Shown: positions 33,302-43,194, counted from the stretch's first letter. The stretch: DNA of 64,000 bases from Chelativorans xinjiangensis (GCF_009812055.1 NZ_WQNH01000045.1:24015-88014), one strand, 5' to 3'. The notes: generated by a model not told the origin, from the letters alone. Made by a program: numbers and translations.

Positions 33302-35239
33302 TTAATTGAACAAACCCTCGTTCCAGTCGGGATAGGGAAGTTCGCTCACCACCTCGAAGGTAAGCTTGTGGACGAAGGTCCGGCCGTAACGATCGGTCGT
33401 CTTCACCTCAAGCACATGAACGCCCTCGGCCAGGGTTTCCGGCAGGTCGGCGCGCCACAGATGGCTGGAATTGTCGGTCAGAAGTCCACGCGACAGCGGC
33501 CCCGGCACGCCTGCCGCGCGGCTGCCGCGACCGGTGGTGAAGCCGGCAGTGTCCTCGCCGCCCCGGGCGGAACGGAATGCCACTCGGCCGACGGTCGCCT
33601 GTGTGATCAGCGCCAGCGGATCGGCATATTCCGGCCCCCTGAGCTTTGCTTCGCCATTGCCTGGCTGGGTGCGCTCGGCCTGGATTGCCGCCCCGCCGTC
33701 GATGGAGATCGACACCGTGTCGCCCTTGGCGCCACTCCACACATTGGCCGCTACCCAGGTGCCGTCTTTCAGGTCGTCAAGCGTGATCATGTTTATGTCG
33801 CCAAGGTCGTTGACAGTGACCGGCGGCAGGATGCCGTTTGGTGTCTCGTAAAGATCGGCAAAGGCCATCAGGTCTGCCGCCCATTCACGGAAACGCGGCG
33901 TGTTGAAGGAGGCATGCATCTGCTCGTCCTTCGTGCCGCCGAAGCGGACGAAGGTCTCGACATAATCCGATCCGTCGAACTCGAAGACGAAGTAGCCGCG
34001 CGGATTGCCGAGGCGCTGGGTGGAGCGTGGAACGCCCCGGTCGTCCAGGTCACCGGACCACCAGGAGCCCGACACGGCACCCGTGACGATCTGATGGAAT
34101 TTCGCCGGACCGGTGTTGGTGGCTTCCGCCCAGCCCTCGAAATGCTCGCCCGGCATGATCTGCTCGGTGGTGTGCGTGTGGCCGGTCAACCCAAGTGCGG
34201 GACGGTCGCCGATGATCTCGTAGAGAACGTCGAGATTGTCGGTCTGGTGCTTCTGTGCGGTGTTGTCGGTGAAGGTGACGAAAGGAATGTGAGCGTTGAG
34301 GACGATCAGCTTGTCCTGCGGCACATGCGCCAGGTCGTTGCGCAGCCACTCGAGCTGGCGGTCGTGAATGACGCCGTTGTAGGTGGGGCTTTCGGCGGGA
34401 TCGCAGAAGGGGTGGTCGTCGACGCCGTTGCAGGGATAGCGCACGTTGTCGAGCACCACGAAATGCACATTGCCGATGTCGAAGGAATAGTATTCCGGAC
34501 CCCATTCGCGGCGGAACGTGTCGTAGGAGTCGGCATCGCTCTCGGCGTCGAAATCGAGGTCGTGATTGCCGGGGACGAAATATTGCGGCACCCGGCCGGT
34601 CGCCACGATTTTCTTGAAACGGGGATAGAGCGACAGGTCGTCGCCGATCACATCGCCCTCGAAGATGAGGCATTCGGTGTTCGTGTTATCGCGGTTGGCG
34701 AGCATGGTGCCGACTGTCTCGCGCACATAGCCGACCTCGCGGTTGTTGTAGGGCTGGGGATCGCCGAAGACCAGGCAGGAGAAACGGTCGCCGGTGTCGT
34801 CCTCGACCAGCGGGAAGTTGATTGCCTCAGGCAGTGCGCCTGTAGGCTCGATGCCGCCGAAGCGCAGGTCGGGCGAGCCCGCGGTCTTGTGAACGTAATG
34901 GAATTGCGGAACCATGTCCTCGCTGACCGGCACGGCATAGCCGGCTGGCTTGGTGATGAAGAGGTTCATGTCGTCATAGGCGGGCAACTCGTAATGGCCG
35001 CTGGCGTCGCTCTTCACGACCTCGCGCCCGTTGGAGACCAGCACTCCTTCCACGCCGACTTCGCCCTCGTCCAGCCTGGCGTTGCGGTTAGCGTCGAGGA
35101 AGACCTTGCCGCGCGCCATGTCGGCCGTTGTGCCGGAAACCGTGTGAACCGAACCGATATAGGACGTATCCTTTGCGGCGGCCGGCACGGCGAGCGCCGT
35201 GGAAGCTGCGAGGAGAAGAAATGTGGATAGTCGCGTCAT
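33302..35239 (-). CDS. Secreted calcineurin-like metallophosphoesterase
   Basis: 645 residues with a signal peptide (about 1-22, ending AVPAAA). An N-terminal beta-domain (about 35-125) with GKVFLDANRNARLDEGEVG precedes the calcineurin-like core. The core metal motifs are CLVFGDPQPYN, IFEGDVIGDDL, VPGNHDLDFD, VLNAHIPFV and GLTGHTHTTE. A C-terminal beta-domain (about 480-640) completes the MetallophosN-core-C layout of large bacterial exported phosphoesterases. It probably hydrolyses extracellular phosphate esters. No Pho box was identified upstream. Confidence 0.93.
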   Translation of the reverse strand: MTRLSTFLLLAASTALAVPAAAKDTSYIGSVHTVSGTTADMARGKVFLDANRNARLDEGEVGVEGVLVSNGREVVKSDASGHYELPAYDDMNLFITKPAGYAVPVSEDMVPQFHYVHKTAGSPDLRFGGIEPTGALPEAINFPLVEDDTGDRFSCLVFGDPQPYNNREVGYVRETVGTMLANRDNTNTECLIFEGDVIGDDLSLYPRFKKIVATGRVPQYFVPGNHDLDFDAESDADSYDTFRREWGPEYYSFDIGNVHFVVLDNVRYPCNGVDDHPFCDPAESPTYNGVIHDRQLEWLRNDLAHVPQDKLIVLNAHIPFVTFTDNTAQKHQTDNLDVLYEIIGDRPALGLTGHTHTTEQIMPGEHFEGWAEATNTGPAKFHQIVTGAVSGSWWSGDLDDRGVPRSTQRLGNPRGYFVFEFDGSDYVETFVRFGGTKDEQMHASFNTPRFREWAADLMAFADLYETPNGILPPVTVNDLGDINMITLDDLKDGTWVAANVWSGAKGDTVSISIDGGAAIQAERTQPGNGEAKLRGPEYADPLALITQATVGRVAFRSARGGEDTAGFTTGRGSRAAGVPGPLSRGLLTDNSSHLWRADLPETLAEGVHVLEVKTTDRYGRTFVHKLTFEVVSELPYPDWNEGLFN

Positions 35240-35417
35240 TGTCGGAACTCCCTCCTGAGGAATGCATCACATCCAGACAGGGGAGCATCGCCGCGGCACA
35301 TGAAATGCGCTTGACCGCTGCATTAAACTTCCGTGACTGTTTCCACAGCCCCGAAGGCAGCGCGTTCGCAGTGATCTTTTCATGCGCGAGCGCTGCCTGC
35401 CAACTGGACCTGCTCGT

Positions 35418-36374
35418 TTAGCCGGCGCGTCGCGACGAGCGGGATCGCCCGGTACCGTAGAGCCACCCCATCAGGATCGGGGTCAGATACATGGGGATCT
35501 GGTAGCAGCCGATGAACAGAAGCAGGGGGTCGGTTACCGCCGCCGGCAGAGCGGTCAGGAAGAGGGCGATGTTGCGGTTGCCGGCGACGATGCCGAAGGG
35601 GGCGGCAAGGTGCGGATTGCCTGCGCGGCGCAGCGCGGCGGCCACCAGGATCTGCAGCCCGAAATTACCGGCGAAGGCGGCGAAGAGGGCAACCCCGAGC
35701 GCTTGCGGGGCGCTGCGGATCGCCGGGCCCACGGCCGACATCAGCCCCACGACGACGACAGCCATGACGATCGCCGAAAGCCCGTCGATGCCGGCCACGG
35801 CAGCGGGGGAGGGGGTCTTGAGGGCGAGCCCGCGGATGAGGAAGGCGGCAGCCGCCGAAAGCGCGATGATGGCGAGCAGCCTGCCGGCGGCGGCAAGCAC
35901 CTCTCCCACCTCCCCGAGCGCGGGCGACAGCCAGAAGACGGGGATGACGGTCAGCGGCAGAAGCGCCGTGCCGACGACGAGCTGGCGTAGGGCCGGAGCC
36001 GGGTCGTTGCCGGTGAGCATGGTGAGGTTCGGGCTGCCGGAGATCGGCGAGGCCGCCATCATCAGGACGAGCGCGATCGCGAGCGCTCCCGCCCATCCTA
36101 CGGCTTGAAAGGCGATGAGAGCGGCGACGGGAAGGGCGACCTGGAAGACGAGCGCAAAGCCGATGGAGTTGCGAAGGTCGCTGAGCGCGCCGACCGCCTG
36201 GCGCGGCCCGACGCGAAGTGCTGCGAGGAACAGGAGCGCTGCGATAAGCGATCCGATCCACGGCCGCAGGGCGAGGGCGAGGCCGGGAAGCGCGATGCCG
36301 GCGACAAGGCCGAGGATAAGGACCAGGCGCCCGTAGCGGGCGGCAAGGCCGAGGAGGTTGAGGGCTGCGGTCAC
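35418..36374 (-). CDS. BASS/SBF-type sodium symporter-like membrane protein
   Basis: 318 residues starting at GTG 36374 with about nine to ten hydrophobic helices. The motif FGIVAGNRNIALFL near residue 275 and the SPISGSPNLTML crossover region resemble bile acid:sodium symporter family proteins. It begins 10 bases after the TRAP DctM gene on the same strand, apparently as the last gene of that operon. A second sodium-linked carrier in a TRAP operon is unusual; it may export or import a related acid. Substrate unknown. Confidence 0.75.
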   Translation of the reverse strand: MTAALNLLGLAARYGRLVLILGLVAGIALPGLALALRPWIGSLIAALLFLAALRVGPRQAVGALSDLRNSIGFALVFQVALPVAALIAFQAVGWAGALAIALVLMMAASPISGSPNLTMLTGNDPAPALRQLVVGTALLPLTVIPVFWLSPALGEVGEVLAAAGRLLAIIALSAAAAFLIRGLALKTPSPAAVAGIDGLSAIVMAVVVVGLMSAVGPAIRSAPQALGVALFAAFAGNFGLQILVAAALRRAGNPHLAAPFGIVAGNRNIALFLTALPAAVTDPLLLFIGCYQIPMYLTPILMGWLYGTGRSRSSRRAG

Positions 36375-36384
36375 GCCGGCTCTC

Positions 36385-37698
36385 TCAACTGCCCGCTGCC
36401 GGTTGCATATTGTCGGGCAGCCACGTCGCCAGCTCCGGGAAGGCGATCAGCAGGAACACCATCAGCACCATGATCACGAACATGGGAAGTGCCGCGCGGG
36501 CGATGAAGTTCATCTCGTGGCCGGTCATCCCCTGCAGCACGAAGAGGTTGAAGCCGATGGGCGGCGTGATCTGCGCCATCTCCACCACCAGCACGACGAA
36601 GATGCCGAACCAGATGATGTCGATGCCGGTCTGGCGGATCATCGGCTCGACGATGGCGATGGTCAGCACCACGATGGAGATGCCGTCGAGGAAGCAGCCG
36701 AGCACGATGTAGAAGACCATCAGCACCATGAGAAGCTCGAAGCGGGAGAGCTCCATCGCCGCGATCGCCGTCGCCAGGCCGCGCGGCAGGCCGGTGAACC
36801 CCATGGCGAGCGACAGGAAGGCCGCGCCTGACAGGATAAGGGCGATCATGGCCGATGTGCGCGCCGCCCCCATCAGGGTCTCGAAGAACGTGCTGAGAGA
36901 AAGCGAGCGCTGCCAGGCGGCAAGGAGAAGCGAGCCGATGACGCCGATGGCGGCGGCCTCCGTCGCCGTCGCCACGCCCATATACATGGAGCCGATGACG
37001 AGCAGGATCAGAATGAAGACGGGAACCAGGAACCGCGACCGGCGGACCTTCTCCATAAAGGTCATCGGCGGCTCCGGCGTGGGCCGATAGCTTTTCGAGA
37101 GCTGCGAGGCGCCCACGACATAGACCATGAACATCGCCGCCAGGATGAGGCCCGGCAGGATGCCGGCGATGAAGAGCTTGGTGATCGATTCGTTGATGCT
37201 GACGCCGTAGACGATGAGGGTGAGGGAAGGCGGGATCATCAGCCCCAGCGTGGCGGAGCCGGCGAGCGTGCCGATCACCATGCGCTCCGGATAGTTCCGC
37301 TTGCGCAGCTCCGGGATCGTCATCTTGCCGACGGTGGTGAGCGTGGCGGCGGAGGAGCCCGAGACGGCGGCAAAGACAGTGCAACCGGCGATGTTGGTGT
37401 GCATCAGCCCGCCGGGGAGCCGCGCCATCCAGGGGGCGAGGCCCCTGAACATGTCTTCGGAAAGCCGTGTGCGGTAGAGAATCTCGCCCATCCATATGAA
37501 CATCGGCAACGCCGTCAGCGACCACGAGGAGGCCGAGCGCCACATCACCGTCATCATGGCGTCACCGATGGGCCGCGCGGTGAAGATCTCCATGCCGACA
37601 TAGGCGACGCCCAAGAGCGCCAGCCCGATCCACACGCCCGAGCCGAGCAGCAGGAACAGGACGAAGAGGAAGAGGCCGATGGCGTAGACCTGGTCCAT
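36385..37698 (-). CDS. TRAP transporter large permease, DctM family (second system)
   Basis: 437 residues, hydrophobic throughout. The family blocks VSGSSAATLTTVG, LMIPPSLTLIVYGVSINESI and ITPPIGFNLFVLQG are all present. A GGAGTAACC sequence before the ATG serves as ribosome site and also contains the DctQ stop. It forms the channel of the TRAP system encoded between 36385 and 39264. Normal length. Confidence 0.95.
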   Translation of the reverse strand: MDQVYAIGLFLFVLFLLLGSGVWIGLALLGVAYVGMEIFTARPIGDAMMTVMWRSASSWSLTALPMFIWMGEILYRTRLSEDMFRGLAPWMARLPGGLMHTNIAGCTVFAAVSGSSAATLTTVGKMTIPELRKRNYPERMVIGTLAGSATLGLMIPPSLTLIVYGVSINESITKLFIAGILPGLILAAMFMVYVVGASQLSKSYRPTPEPPMTFMEKVRRSRFLVPVFILILLVIGSMYMGVATATEAAAIGVIGSLLLAAWQRSLSLSTFFETLMGAARTSAMIALILSGAAFLSLAMGFTGLPRGLATAIAAMELSRFELLMVLMVFYIVLGCFLDGISIVVLTIAIVEPMIRQTGIDIIWFGIFVVLVVEMAQITPPIGFNLFVLQGMTGHEMNFIARAALPMFVIMVLMVFLLIAFPELATWLPDNMQPAAGS

Positions 37699-37700
37699 GG

Positions 37701-38234
37701 TTACTCCGCCCTGCTCTGTTGGCTAAGGTCGGGGCGGATGTTGTCGCGGCCGGCCAGAAGCAATGTCACCAGATTGTCGATGAAGGAGACGGCGAGGATG
37801 ACGGCGCCGACCGCCATCGGTGTCTGGGCGATCCATAGCGGAGTGGCGTCCTGACCCTGGCTGACGTCGCCGAGCCTCCACGACCAATAGACGGCCCTGA
37901 CCGCGAACCAGGCGAGATAGGTCGAGGCGGCCGACGCGATGACGAGACACCACAACTCTCCCCAGAAGCGCCGCTCGCCGAGCGCGGTGAGAAACAGGTT
38001 GACCCTGATATGGGCGCCGCGATTGAGCGTGTGAGCGAAGGCGAGGAAGGACGCGGCGGCCATGAGATAGCCGGCATATTGGCTGGACCCGGGGAAGGGG
38101 ATTCCCGCCCAGCGCGCCACCACCTGCGTGGAGATCACGACGAGGATGGCGAGTAGGCAGAGTGCGGCCAATGCGCCCGCCCCGTCATAGACGGCGTCGA
38201 GGCTGCGGCGGATCGCGCGCGCGACTGTTGACAT
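37701..38234 (-). CDS. TRAP transporter small permease, DctQ family (second system)
   Basis: 177 residues from the ATG at 38234; the longer open frame overlaps the DctP 3' end and is not supported. Four membrane helices are predicted, and FPGSSQYAGYLMAAASFLAFAH resembles the helix-2 region of the family in place of the common WTEE block. It sits two bases before DctM and 55 bases after DctP. Confidence 0.9.
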   Translation of the reverse strand: MSTVARAIRRSLDAVYDGAGALAALCLLAILVVISTQVVARWAGIPFPGSSQYAGYLMAAASFLAFAHTLNRGAHIRVNLFLTALGERRFWGELWCLVIASAASTYLAWFAVRAVYWSWRLGDVSQGQDATPLWIAQTPMAVGAVILAVSFIDNLVTLLLAGRDNIRPDLSQQSRAE

Positions 38235-38289
38235 TCCAGGCTCCAGAAAAGATGCGGCCCGGAGGATCCGGGCCGCGCTGTCAAATGGA

Positions 38290-39264
38290 CTACTGGGCGC
38301 GGTAGGCGTCGATGATGGCCTTGCCGTCCTCGCCGGCGCTCTCAAGCCATTCGTCGGTCATCGTCGCACCGAAGGCGGCGAGCTCCTCCCTGAGCTGGTC
38401 GCTCGGTGGGGAAACGGTCATGCCGTTTTCGGCAAGGGTCTTCAGATAGCCGGCTGAAAGCTCCTCAGACTTCTTCGCGCCCTCGGCGGCGATCTCGTCG
38501 CCGCATGTGGCGATGGCCTGCTGCGCCGCCTCGTCGAGCGCGTCCCAGGCATCCTTGTTGACGAACACGACATTGCGCGGCAGCCAGGCCTGCACGTCGT
38601 AGAAGTGGGTCAGGCTCTCCCAGGCCTTGGAATCGACGCCAGTGGAGCCGGAAGAGATGAAGCTCTCGACCACGCCGGTGGCCAGCGCCTGGCTGAGCTC
38701 GGCCGCCTCGATCTGCACCGGCGCCATGCCGGCGAGTTCGGCGATGCGGGCGGTCGCGGCGTTGTAGGCGCGGAACTTGATGCCCTGCATGTCGGCGGTC
38801 GAGTTGACCTCCTTCTTGAAGTAGAAGCCCTGCGGCGGCCACGGCACGGCGTAGACATAGACGAGGTTCTGGTTCTCCAGTTCCGCCGCCAGCTTGTCGC
38901 GTGCGGCCTGCCAGAGCTTTTCCGATTCCTCGTAGGAGGTGGCCAGGAACGGGATGGAATCGACGCCGAACAGCGGGTTCTCGTTGGCGTGAGCGGAGAT
39001 CAGGCGCTCGCCGATCGGCGCCTGGCCCGTCTGGACCGCGCGCTTGATGTCGTTGCCGGAAAACAGCGAGCCGTTCGGGTGCGTCACGATGTCGATCTCG
39101 CCGTCCGTGCCCTCGCGCACGCATTCGGCGAATACCTCGGCATTCTCCGAGTGGAAATTGGTCGCCGGATAGGCAAGCGGCATATCCCATGTTTCGGCCT
39201 GGGCCGCGCCCACTGCGGTCGCGGCTGCGGCCACCGACGCGAAAAGAACTGAACTACCCTTCAT
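38290..39264 (-). CDS. TRAP transporter periplasmic solute-binding protein, DctP family (second system)
   Basis: 324 residues from the ATG at 39264, with GGGAG upstream. A signal peptide (about 1-22, ending GAAQA) is followed by MPLAYPATNFHSENAEVF, GIKFRAYNAATARIAELAG (the expected substrate-binding Arg) and LSQALATGVVESFISSG. It delivers the substrate to DctQM. It lies 61 bases downstream of the FAD oxidoreductase gene on the same strand, linking uptake to that enzyme and to the ThDP enzyme. Confidence 0.94.
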   Translation of the reverse strand: MKGSSVLFASVAAAATAVGAAQAETWDMPLAYPATNFHSENAEVFAECVREGTDGEIDIVTHPNGSLFSGNDIKRAVQTGQAPIGERLISAHANENPLFGVDSIPFLATSYEESEKLWQAARDKLAAELENQNLVYVYAVPWPPQGFYFKKEVNSTADMQGIKFRAYNAATARIAELAGMAPVQIEAAELSQALATGVVESFISSGSTGVDSKAWESLTHFYDVQAWLPRNVVFVNKDAWDALDEAAQQAIATCGDEIAAEGAKKSEELSAGYLKTLAENGMTVSPPSDQLREELAAFGATMTDEWLESAGEDGKAIIDAYRAQ

Positions 39265-39325
39265 CGTAATGCTCCCATTTTCTGGCGGAATCTTCGGTGT
39301 TGTTCCCGGTTCTGAAGTCAAGCGC

Positions 39326-40588
39326 CTATTGGAAACGCGAAGGCGCATATGGTGCAAGGTCTAAATTCGGCGCTGTACCGGAAATGAGTTGCGCCAGGAT
39401 GTGGCCGGTCTTCGGCCCGCCGGTGAGCCCCACATGATGGTGGCCGAAGCCGAGAAAGGCGCCTTTTACGCCCGGCACCTCTCCGATCAGCGGGATGGAG
39501 TCGACGGGCGCGGGGCGATGGCCCATCCATTCGCTGGTTTCTTTCCATGTAAGGCCGGGCATGGCGGCCTGGATGTTTCTCGTCAAGAGGGCGAAAGGCG
39601 CGCGCGAAGCCGGCGCCTCCAGCCCGCCGAACTCGACGATGCCGGCAAGCCGCAGCCGCCCCTCCATCGGTGTTATGACGAACTTGTCCGCGGCGACCAT
39701 GACCGGCGAGCGCGGCATGAGGCTCGGCTCCCACAGCTCCACATGATAGCCGCGCTCGCTCTCCAGCGGCACGTCGAGGCCGAGCTTGCGGCAAAGCGGC
39801 TTCGACCAGACGCCGGTGGCAAGCACCGCCGCCGAAGAGGCGAGCGTCTCCCCGCCGATCCGCACGCCCGTGATGCATCCGTTCTCGCGCACGAGGTCGC
39901 CCACCTCGCCCTTGACGATCCTGCCGCCGGATGCTGCGACATGGGCGGCGAGATCCTTCACATAGCGCCCCGGATCGGAAATGCGGCCGTGGTCGGGAAG
40001 CCGCGCGGCAAAGCCCAGATGATCGGCAAAGGCCGGATCGTATATGCGAAAGGCCTGCCCCTCCAATTCGTCCCAACGGAAGCCGTGGTCGCGACGGATC
40101 GACCAGCCGAAGGCATCTCCATCGAAATGCGCCCGGTCGCGATAGACGAAGACATAATCGGATGGCACAAGCCATTTTTCCGCTCCGGTGCCTCGGCTCA
40201 GCGCCTGATGCTCGGCATGGCTGTCACTGATGATCGGCGCCAGCGCGGCAGCGATGCGCCTGGCCTCTCCCGGTGTGCAGTGCCCCAGATAGGCCCGCAG
40301 CCACGGCGCCAGCCTTGGCAGGTACGACCATCTCAGGAAGAGCGGCTGGCGCGGATCGAAGAGCATGCGCGGCGCCTTGCGCATGAGGCCGGGAACGGTG
40401 ACCGGAACGATCGAGCAGGAGGCGAGCACGCCGCCGTTGCCATAGCTCGTCCCTTCGCCCGGCTCGGCGCGGTCGATGAGGACGACGTCGTGGCCCGCGC
40501 GCTGCAGCCAGATGGCGGTCGAAACGCCGACGATGCCGGCCCCGACGACGGCGACGGGAAGGCGCTCCCGCCCGCCCCTGCCGGCCAT
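39326..40588 (-). CDS. FAD-dependent oxidoreductase (DadA-like D-amino-acid dehydrogenase family)
   Basis: 420 residues from the ATG at 40588, which overlaps the stop of the ThDP gene by one base (TGATG). The N-terminal FAD motif is VAVVGAGIVGVSTAIWL, followed by VVLIDRAEPGEGTSYGNGG; the C-terminal block is FGHHHVGLTGGPKTGHILA. This is the DAO/DadA group that oxidises amino acids, typically D-forms, to 2-oxo acids. The neighbouring racemase-like gene and ThDP enzyme suggest racemase, oxidase and then decarboxylase or ligase steps. The open frame upstream to 41047 is antisense-frame shadow inside the ThDP gene. Confidence 0.9.
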   Translation of the reverse strand: MAGRGGRERLPVAVVGAGIVGVSTAIWLQRAGHDVVLIDRAEPGEGTSYGNGGVLASCSIVPVTVPGLMRKAPRMLFDPRQPLFLRWSYLPRLAPWLRAYLGHCTPGEARRIAAALAPIISDSHAEHQALSRGTGAEKWLVPSDYVFVYRDRAHFDGDAFGWSIRRDHGFRWDELEGQAFRIYDPAFADHLGFAARLPDHGRISDPGRYVKDLAAHVAASGGRIVKGEVGDLVRENGCITGVRIGGETLASSAAVLATGVWSKPLCRKLGLDVPLESERGYHVELWEPSLMPRSPVMVAADKFVITPMEGRLRLAGIVEFGGLEAPASRAPFALLTRNIQAAMPGLTWKETSEWMGHRPAPVDSIPLIGEVPGVKGAFLGFGHHHVGLTGGPKTGHILAQLISGTAPNLDLAPYAPSRFQ

Positions 40589-42291
40589 CAGGCGACCCAC
40601 TCGGAGACTGGCGCTGCGGCTTCGTCGAGCGGCTGGGTGACGATGTCGACCAGCGTCGGCCCGCCGGCGTCGAGCGCTTCCCGCAGCACCGCTTCGAGCT
40701 TCGCGGGGTCCTCGACCTTCCAGCTCTTCAGGCCGTAGGCGGCGGCGACGGCCGCGTGGTCGGTGCGTGTGAAGTCGACATTGTGGAAGCGGGCGCCGAA
40801 GCCCGAACGCTGCCCGGCCTTGATCCAGCCATAGGCGCTGTTCGACACGGTGATGAAGGTGATGGGCATGCGGTAGCGCACCACCGTCTCCAGTTCGCCG
40901 GCGCTCATGCCGAAGGAGCCGTCGCCCATCACGGCGACCGTCTTGACCTCCGGCCGCCCGACATGGGCACCGATCGCCGCGCCCATGGCGTAGCCGAGCG
41001 CGCCGTGGGCACGGTTGGTGATGAAGTGGCGGCCAGCCGAGGGCCAACGGTAGTGCGCCGAGAAATAGGGGCAGGGCGTGCCGGGATCGGCGCAGACGAT
41101 GGCGTCGGCATCGAGAAGACGCTGCAGTGTGGCGACGATGCGCTCCGGCCGGATCGGCGTCTCGTTGGAGGCGGCCAATGGCTCGAAGGCGGCAAGTTTT
41201 GCCTGCCAGGCCACAGCGGCGCGTGCCTCACCGCCGTTCGGACCCTTCGCGCCCCGCCTTTCAAGTGCCGCAACGATCGCCTCGAGCGCCAGCCGCGCGT
41301 CCGCAGCGACGGCGGCTTCGGTCGGGTAATTCGCGCCGATGACGGCCGGGTCGGAATCGATATGGACGATCCGCGTCCCGGGAGCCGGGCTGCGCCACCG
41401 CTCCGTGGTGACGGAGCCGGCACGGCAACCGATGAAGAGCACGAGATCGGCCTCGTCCACTACGGCGCGTGTGGCGGGGACCCCGCCGTTGGAGCCGACC
41501 ACGCCGACGGCGCGCGGGTCGGTCTCGGCGATGGAGCCCTGGCCGGAGACGGTGGTCGCTACCGGCAGGTCGAGCATCCGGGCGAGCGTTGCAAGCGGCT
41601 CGATCGCCTCCGCCAGCACGACACCACCGCCACAGACAATCACCGCGCGTTTGGCGGAGATAAGCGCCTCGGCTGCCGCCTCGATGGCGCCGGGGTCGGG
41701 GGCGGCGGGCGTTGCCGGGAAGGTTTGATGGCGTATGTCGGCCCAGATGTCGTCCGGCGTCATCGTGGCCTTTTGCGTGTCGAACGGCAGCGCCAGATGC
41801 ACCGCGCCCGGCCGCCCCGTAGTCATCTCCCGGAAGGCCTTGCGCACCATGGCGGGCAGGCGATCCGCGTCGTCCAGCGAGGCGTTCCATTTGGTGAGCG
41901 GTCTGAACAGCGCCACCTGGTCAAGTTCGGTCAGCGGATATCGGCCGCGCGAGGCGGTCGACACGTCGCTGTTGATCGCCAGTACGGGCACCGAGCTTTC
42001 GTTCGCCTCGACCACGCCGGGCAGGATGTAGGTCGCCCCGCCGCCCGAGGGGCCCTCGCAGACGCCGGGCCGCCCGGTCACGCGGGCATAGGCGTCGGCC
42101 ATATAGGCTGCGTGGCGCTCGTCTCGGGTCAGGAGGTGGGTGATGCCGTGGTCTAGCCGGTAGAGCGCGTCGTAGAGCGGCAGCGTGGTGTCTCCGCACA
42201 GGCCGAATATGTGTTGCACGCCGTAGGCGTCGAGCATCCTCACCATGGCTTCGGCGCCGGTGAGCGTGTTTTGCGGTGCGGATGAAGTCAT
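40588..42291 (-). CDS. Thiamine-diphosphate-dependent enzyme (acetolactate synthase/benzoylformate decarboxylase-like)
   Basis: 567 residues from the ATG at 42291. The N-terminal PYR domain has GVQHIFGLCGDTTLP and the activating Glu in RDERHAAYMADAYAR; the central domain follows; and the C-terminal PP domain has VMGDGSFGMSAGELETVVRY with the GDG-to-N ThDP-magnesium motif (near residue 456). Family members decarboxylate or ligate 2-oxo acids, or act as sulfoacetaldehyde acetyltransferase. It is the first gene of the operon with the FAD enzyme and the TRAP genes. The specific reaction is not determined by the motifs. Confidence 0.9.
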   Translation of the reverse strand: MTSSAPQNTLTGAEAMVRMLDAYGVQHIFGLCGDTTLPLYDALYRLDHGITHLLTRDERHAAYMADAYARVTGRPGVCEGPSGGGATYILPGVVEANESSVPVLAINSDVSTASRGRYPLTELDQVALFRPLTKWNASLDDADRLPAMVRKAFREMTTGRPGAVHLALPFDTQKATMTPDDIWADIRHQTFPATPAAPDPGAIEAAAEALISAKRAVIVCGGGVVLAEAIEPLATLARMLDLPVATTVSGQGSIAETDPRAVGVVGSNGGVPATRAVVDEADLVLFIGCRAGSVTTERWRSPAPGTRIVHIDSDPAVIGANYPTEAAVAADARLALEAIVAALERRGAKGPNGGEARAAVAWQAKLAAFEPLAASNETPIRPERIVATLQRLLDADAIVCADPGTPCPYFSAHYRWPSAGRHFITNRAHGALGYAMGAAIGAHVGRPEVKTVAVMGDGSFGMSAGELETVVRYRMPITFITVSNSAYGWIKAGQRSGFGARFHNVDFTRTDHAAVAAAYGLKSWKVEDPAKLEAVLREALDAGGPTLVDIVTQPLDEAAAPVSEWVA

Positions 42292-42400
42292 GGATGACCG
42301 TTCGAAGGCTTGGACGTGCAGGCCGGAAGCCCGTATACAGGCGCGAATAGGAGAGGCCGTCAAGACGGGGCTTCCAGATCATGCCGTTCAGGGACGAAAC

Positions 42401-43123
42401 ATGCGTGTAAAAGGCGGAAAGCCGGTCTACGGTGCCGCGGTCGGCATCCTGATGCTCGAGGCGCGCTTTCCGCGCATTCCCGGCGACATGGGCAATGCGC
42501 TCACCTGGCCCTTTCCCGTTCTTTACAAGGTCGTCCGCGGTGCCACGCCCGACCGCGTGGTGCGGCGGAGCGCGGAAGGGCTGCTCGACGTCTTCGTCGA
42601 TGCGGCACGGGGGCTGGTGGCCGACGGCGCCGACGGCATCACCACCAATTGCGGTTTCCTGTCGCTTTTCCAGGACGAGCTTGCCGAGGCGGTGGGCGTG
42701 CCGGTGGCAACCTCCTCGCTGATGCAGGTCGCGCTCGTGAATCGGCTCCTGCCCCGCGGCAAGCGCGCCGGCATCCTGACCATTTCGGGATCGACGCTGA
42801 CACCCCTCCATCTGGAGAAAGCCGGCGCTCCCGCCGACACGCCGATCGGCACCACGGAAGGAGGGCGCGAATTCACCCGTGTCATCCTTGGCGACGAGAA
42901 CGAGCTGGATGTCGAGGCGGCGCGGCGGGACAATGTCGAGGCAGCCTTGCAACTGGCCGCAAGCAACCCGGACCTTGGCGCCATCGTGCTCGAATGCACG
43001 AACATGATCCCGTATGCCGCCGACATCCGCGAGGCGACAGGCCTGCCGGTCTTCTCGATGGCGAGCTTCGTCCAGTGGTTCCACGGCGCGCTACAGCCGA
43101 GACGGTGGCCTGCAGCCACGTAG
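42401..43123 (+). CDS. Aspartate/glutamate (hydantoin) racemase-like protein
   Basis: 240 residues from the ATG at 42401. The two active-site cysteines typical of cofactor-independent racemases are in GITTNCGFLSLFQ and IVLECTNMIPYAADI, and KRAGILTISGSTLTPLHL is the inter-domain block. It is divergent from the ThDP-FAD-TRAP operon, with 109 bases between the starts, and likely shares its control. A role in supplying the D-amino acid to the DadA-like enzyme is inferred. AroM or maleate-isomerase-type relatives are an alternative. Confidence 0.8.
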   Translation: MRVKGGKPVYGAAVGILMLEARFPRIPGDMGNALTWPFPVLYKVVRGATPDRVVRRSAEGLLDVFVDAARGLVADGADGITTNCGFLSLFQDELAEAVGVPVATSSLMQVALVNRLLPRGKRAGILTISGSTLTPLHLEKAGAPADTPIGTTEGGREFTRVILGDENELDVEAARRDNVEAALQLAASNPDLGAIVLECTNMIPYAADIREATGLPVFSMASFVQWFHGALQPRRWPAAT

Positions 43124-43194
43124 AAGCGCGATGGGAGCGGCACTATCGCCCGCTGCGGTCATTTGCCGGACAACCCGGTCGGCTTCGGCCGTGC

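Noticed and set aside
32366..35230. 954-codon plus-strand open frame
   Set aside because: It is antisense to the HupE-like and phosphoesterase genes, which carry clear motifs. Composition is that of a shadow frame.
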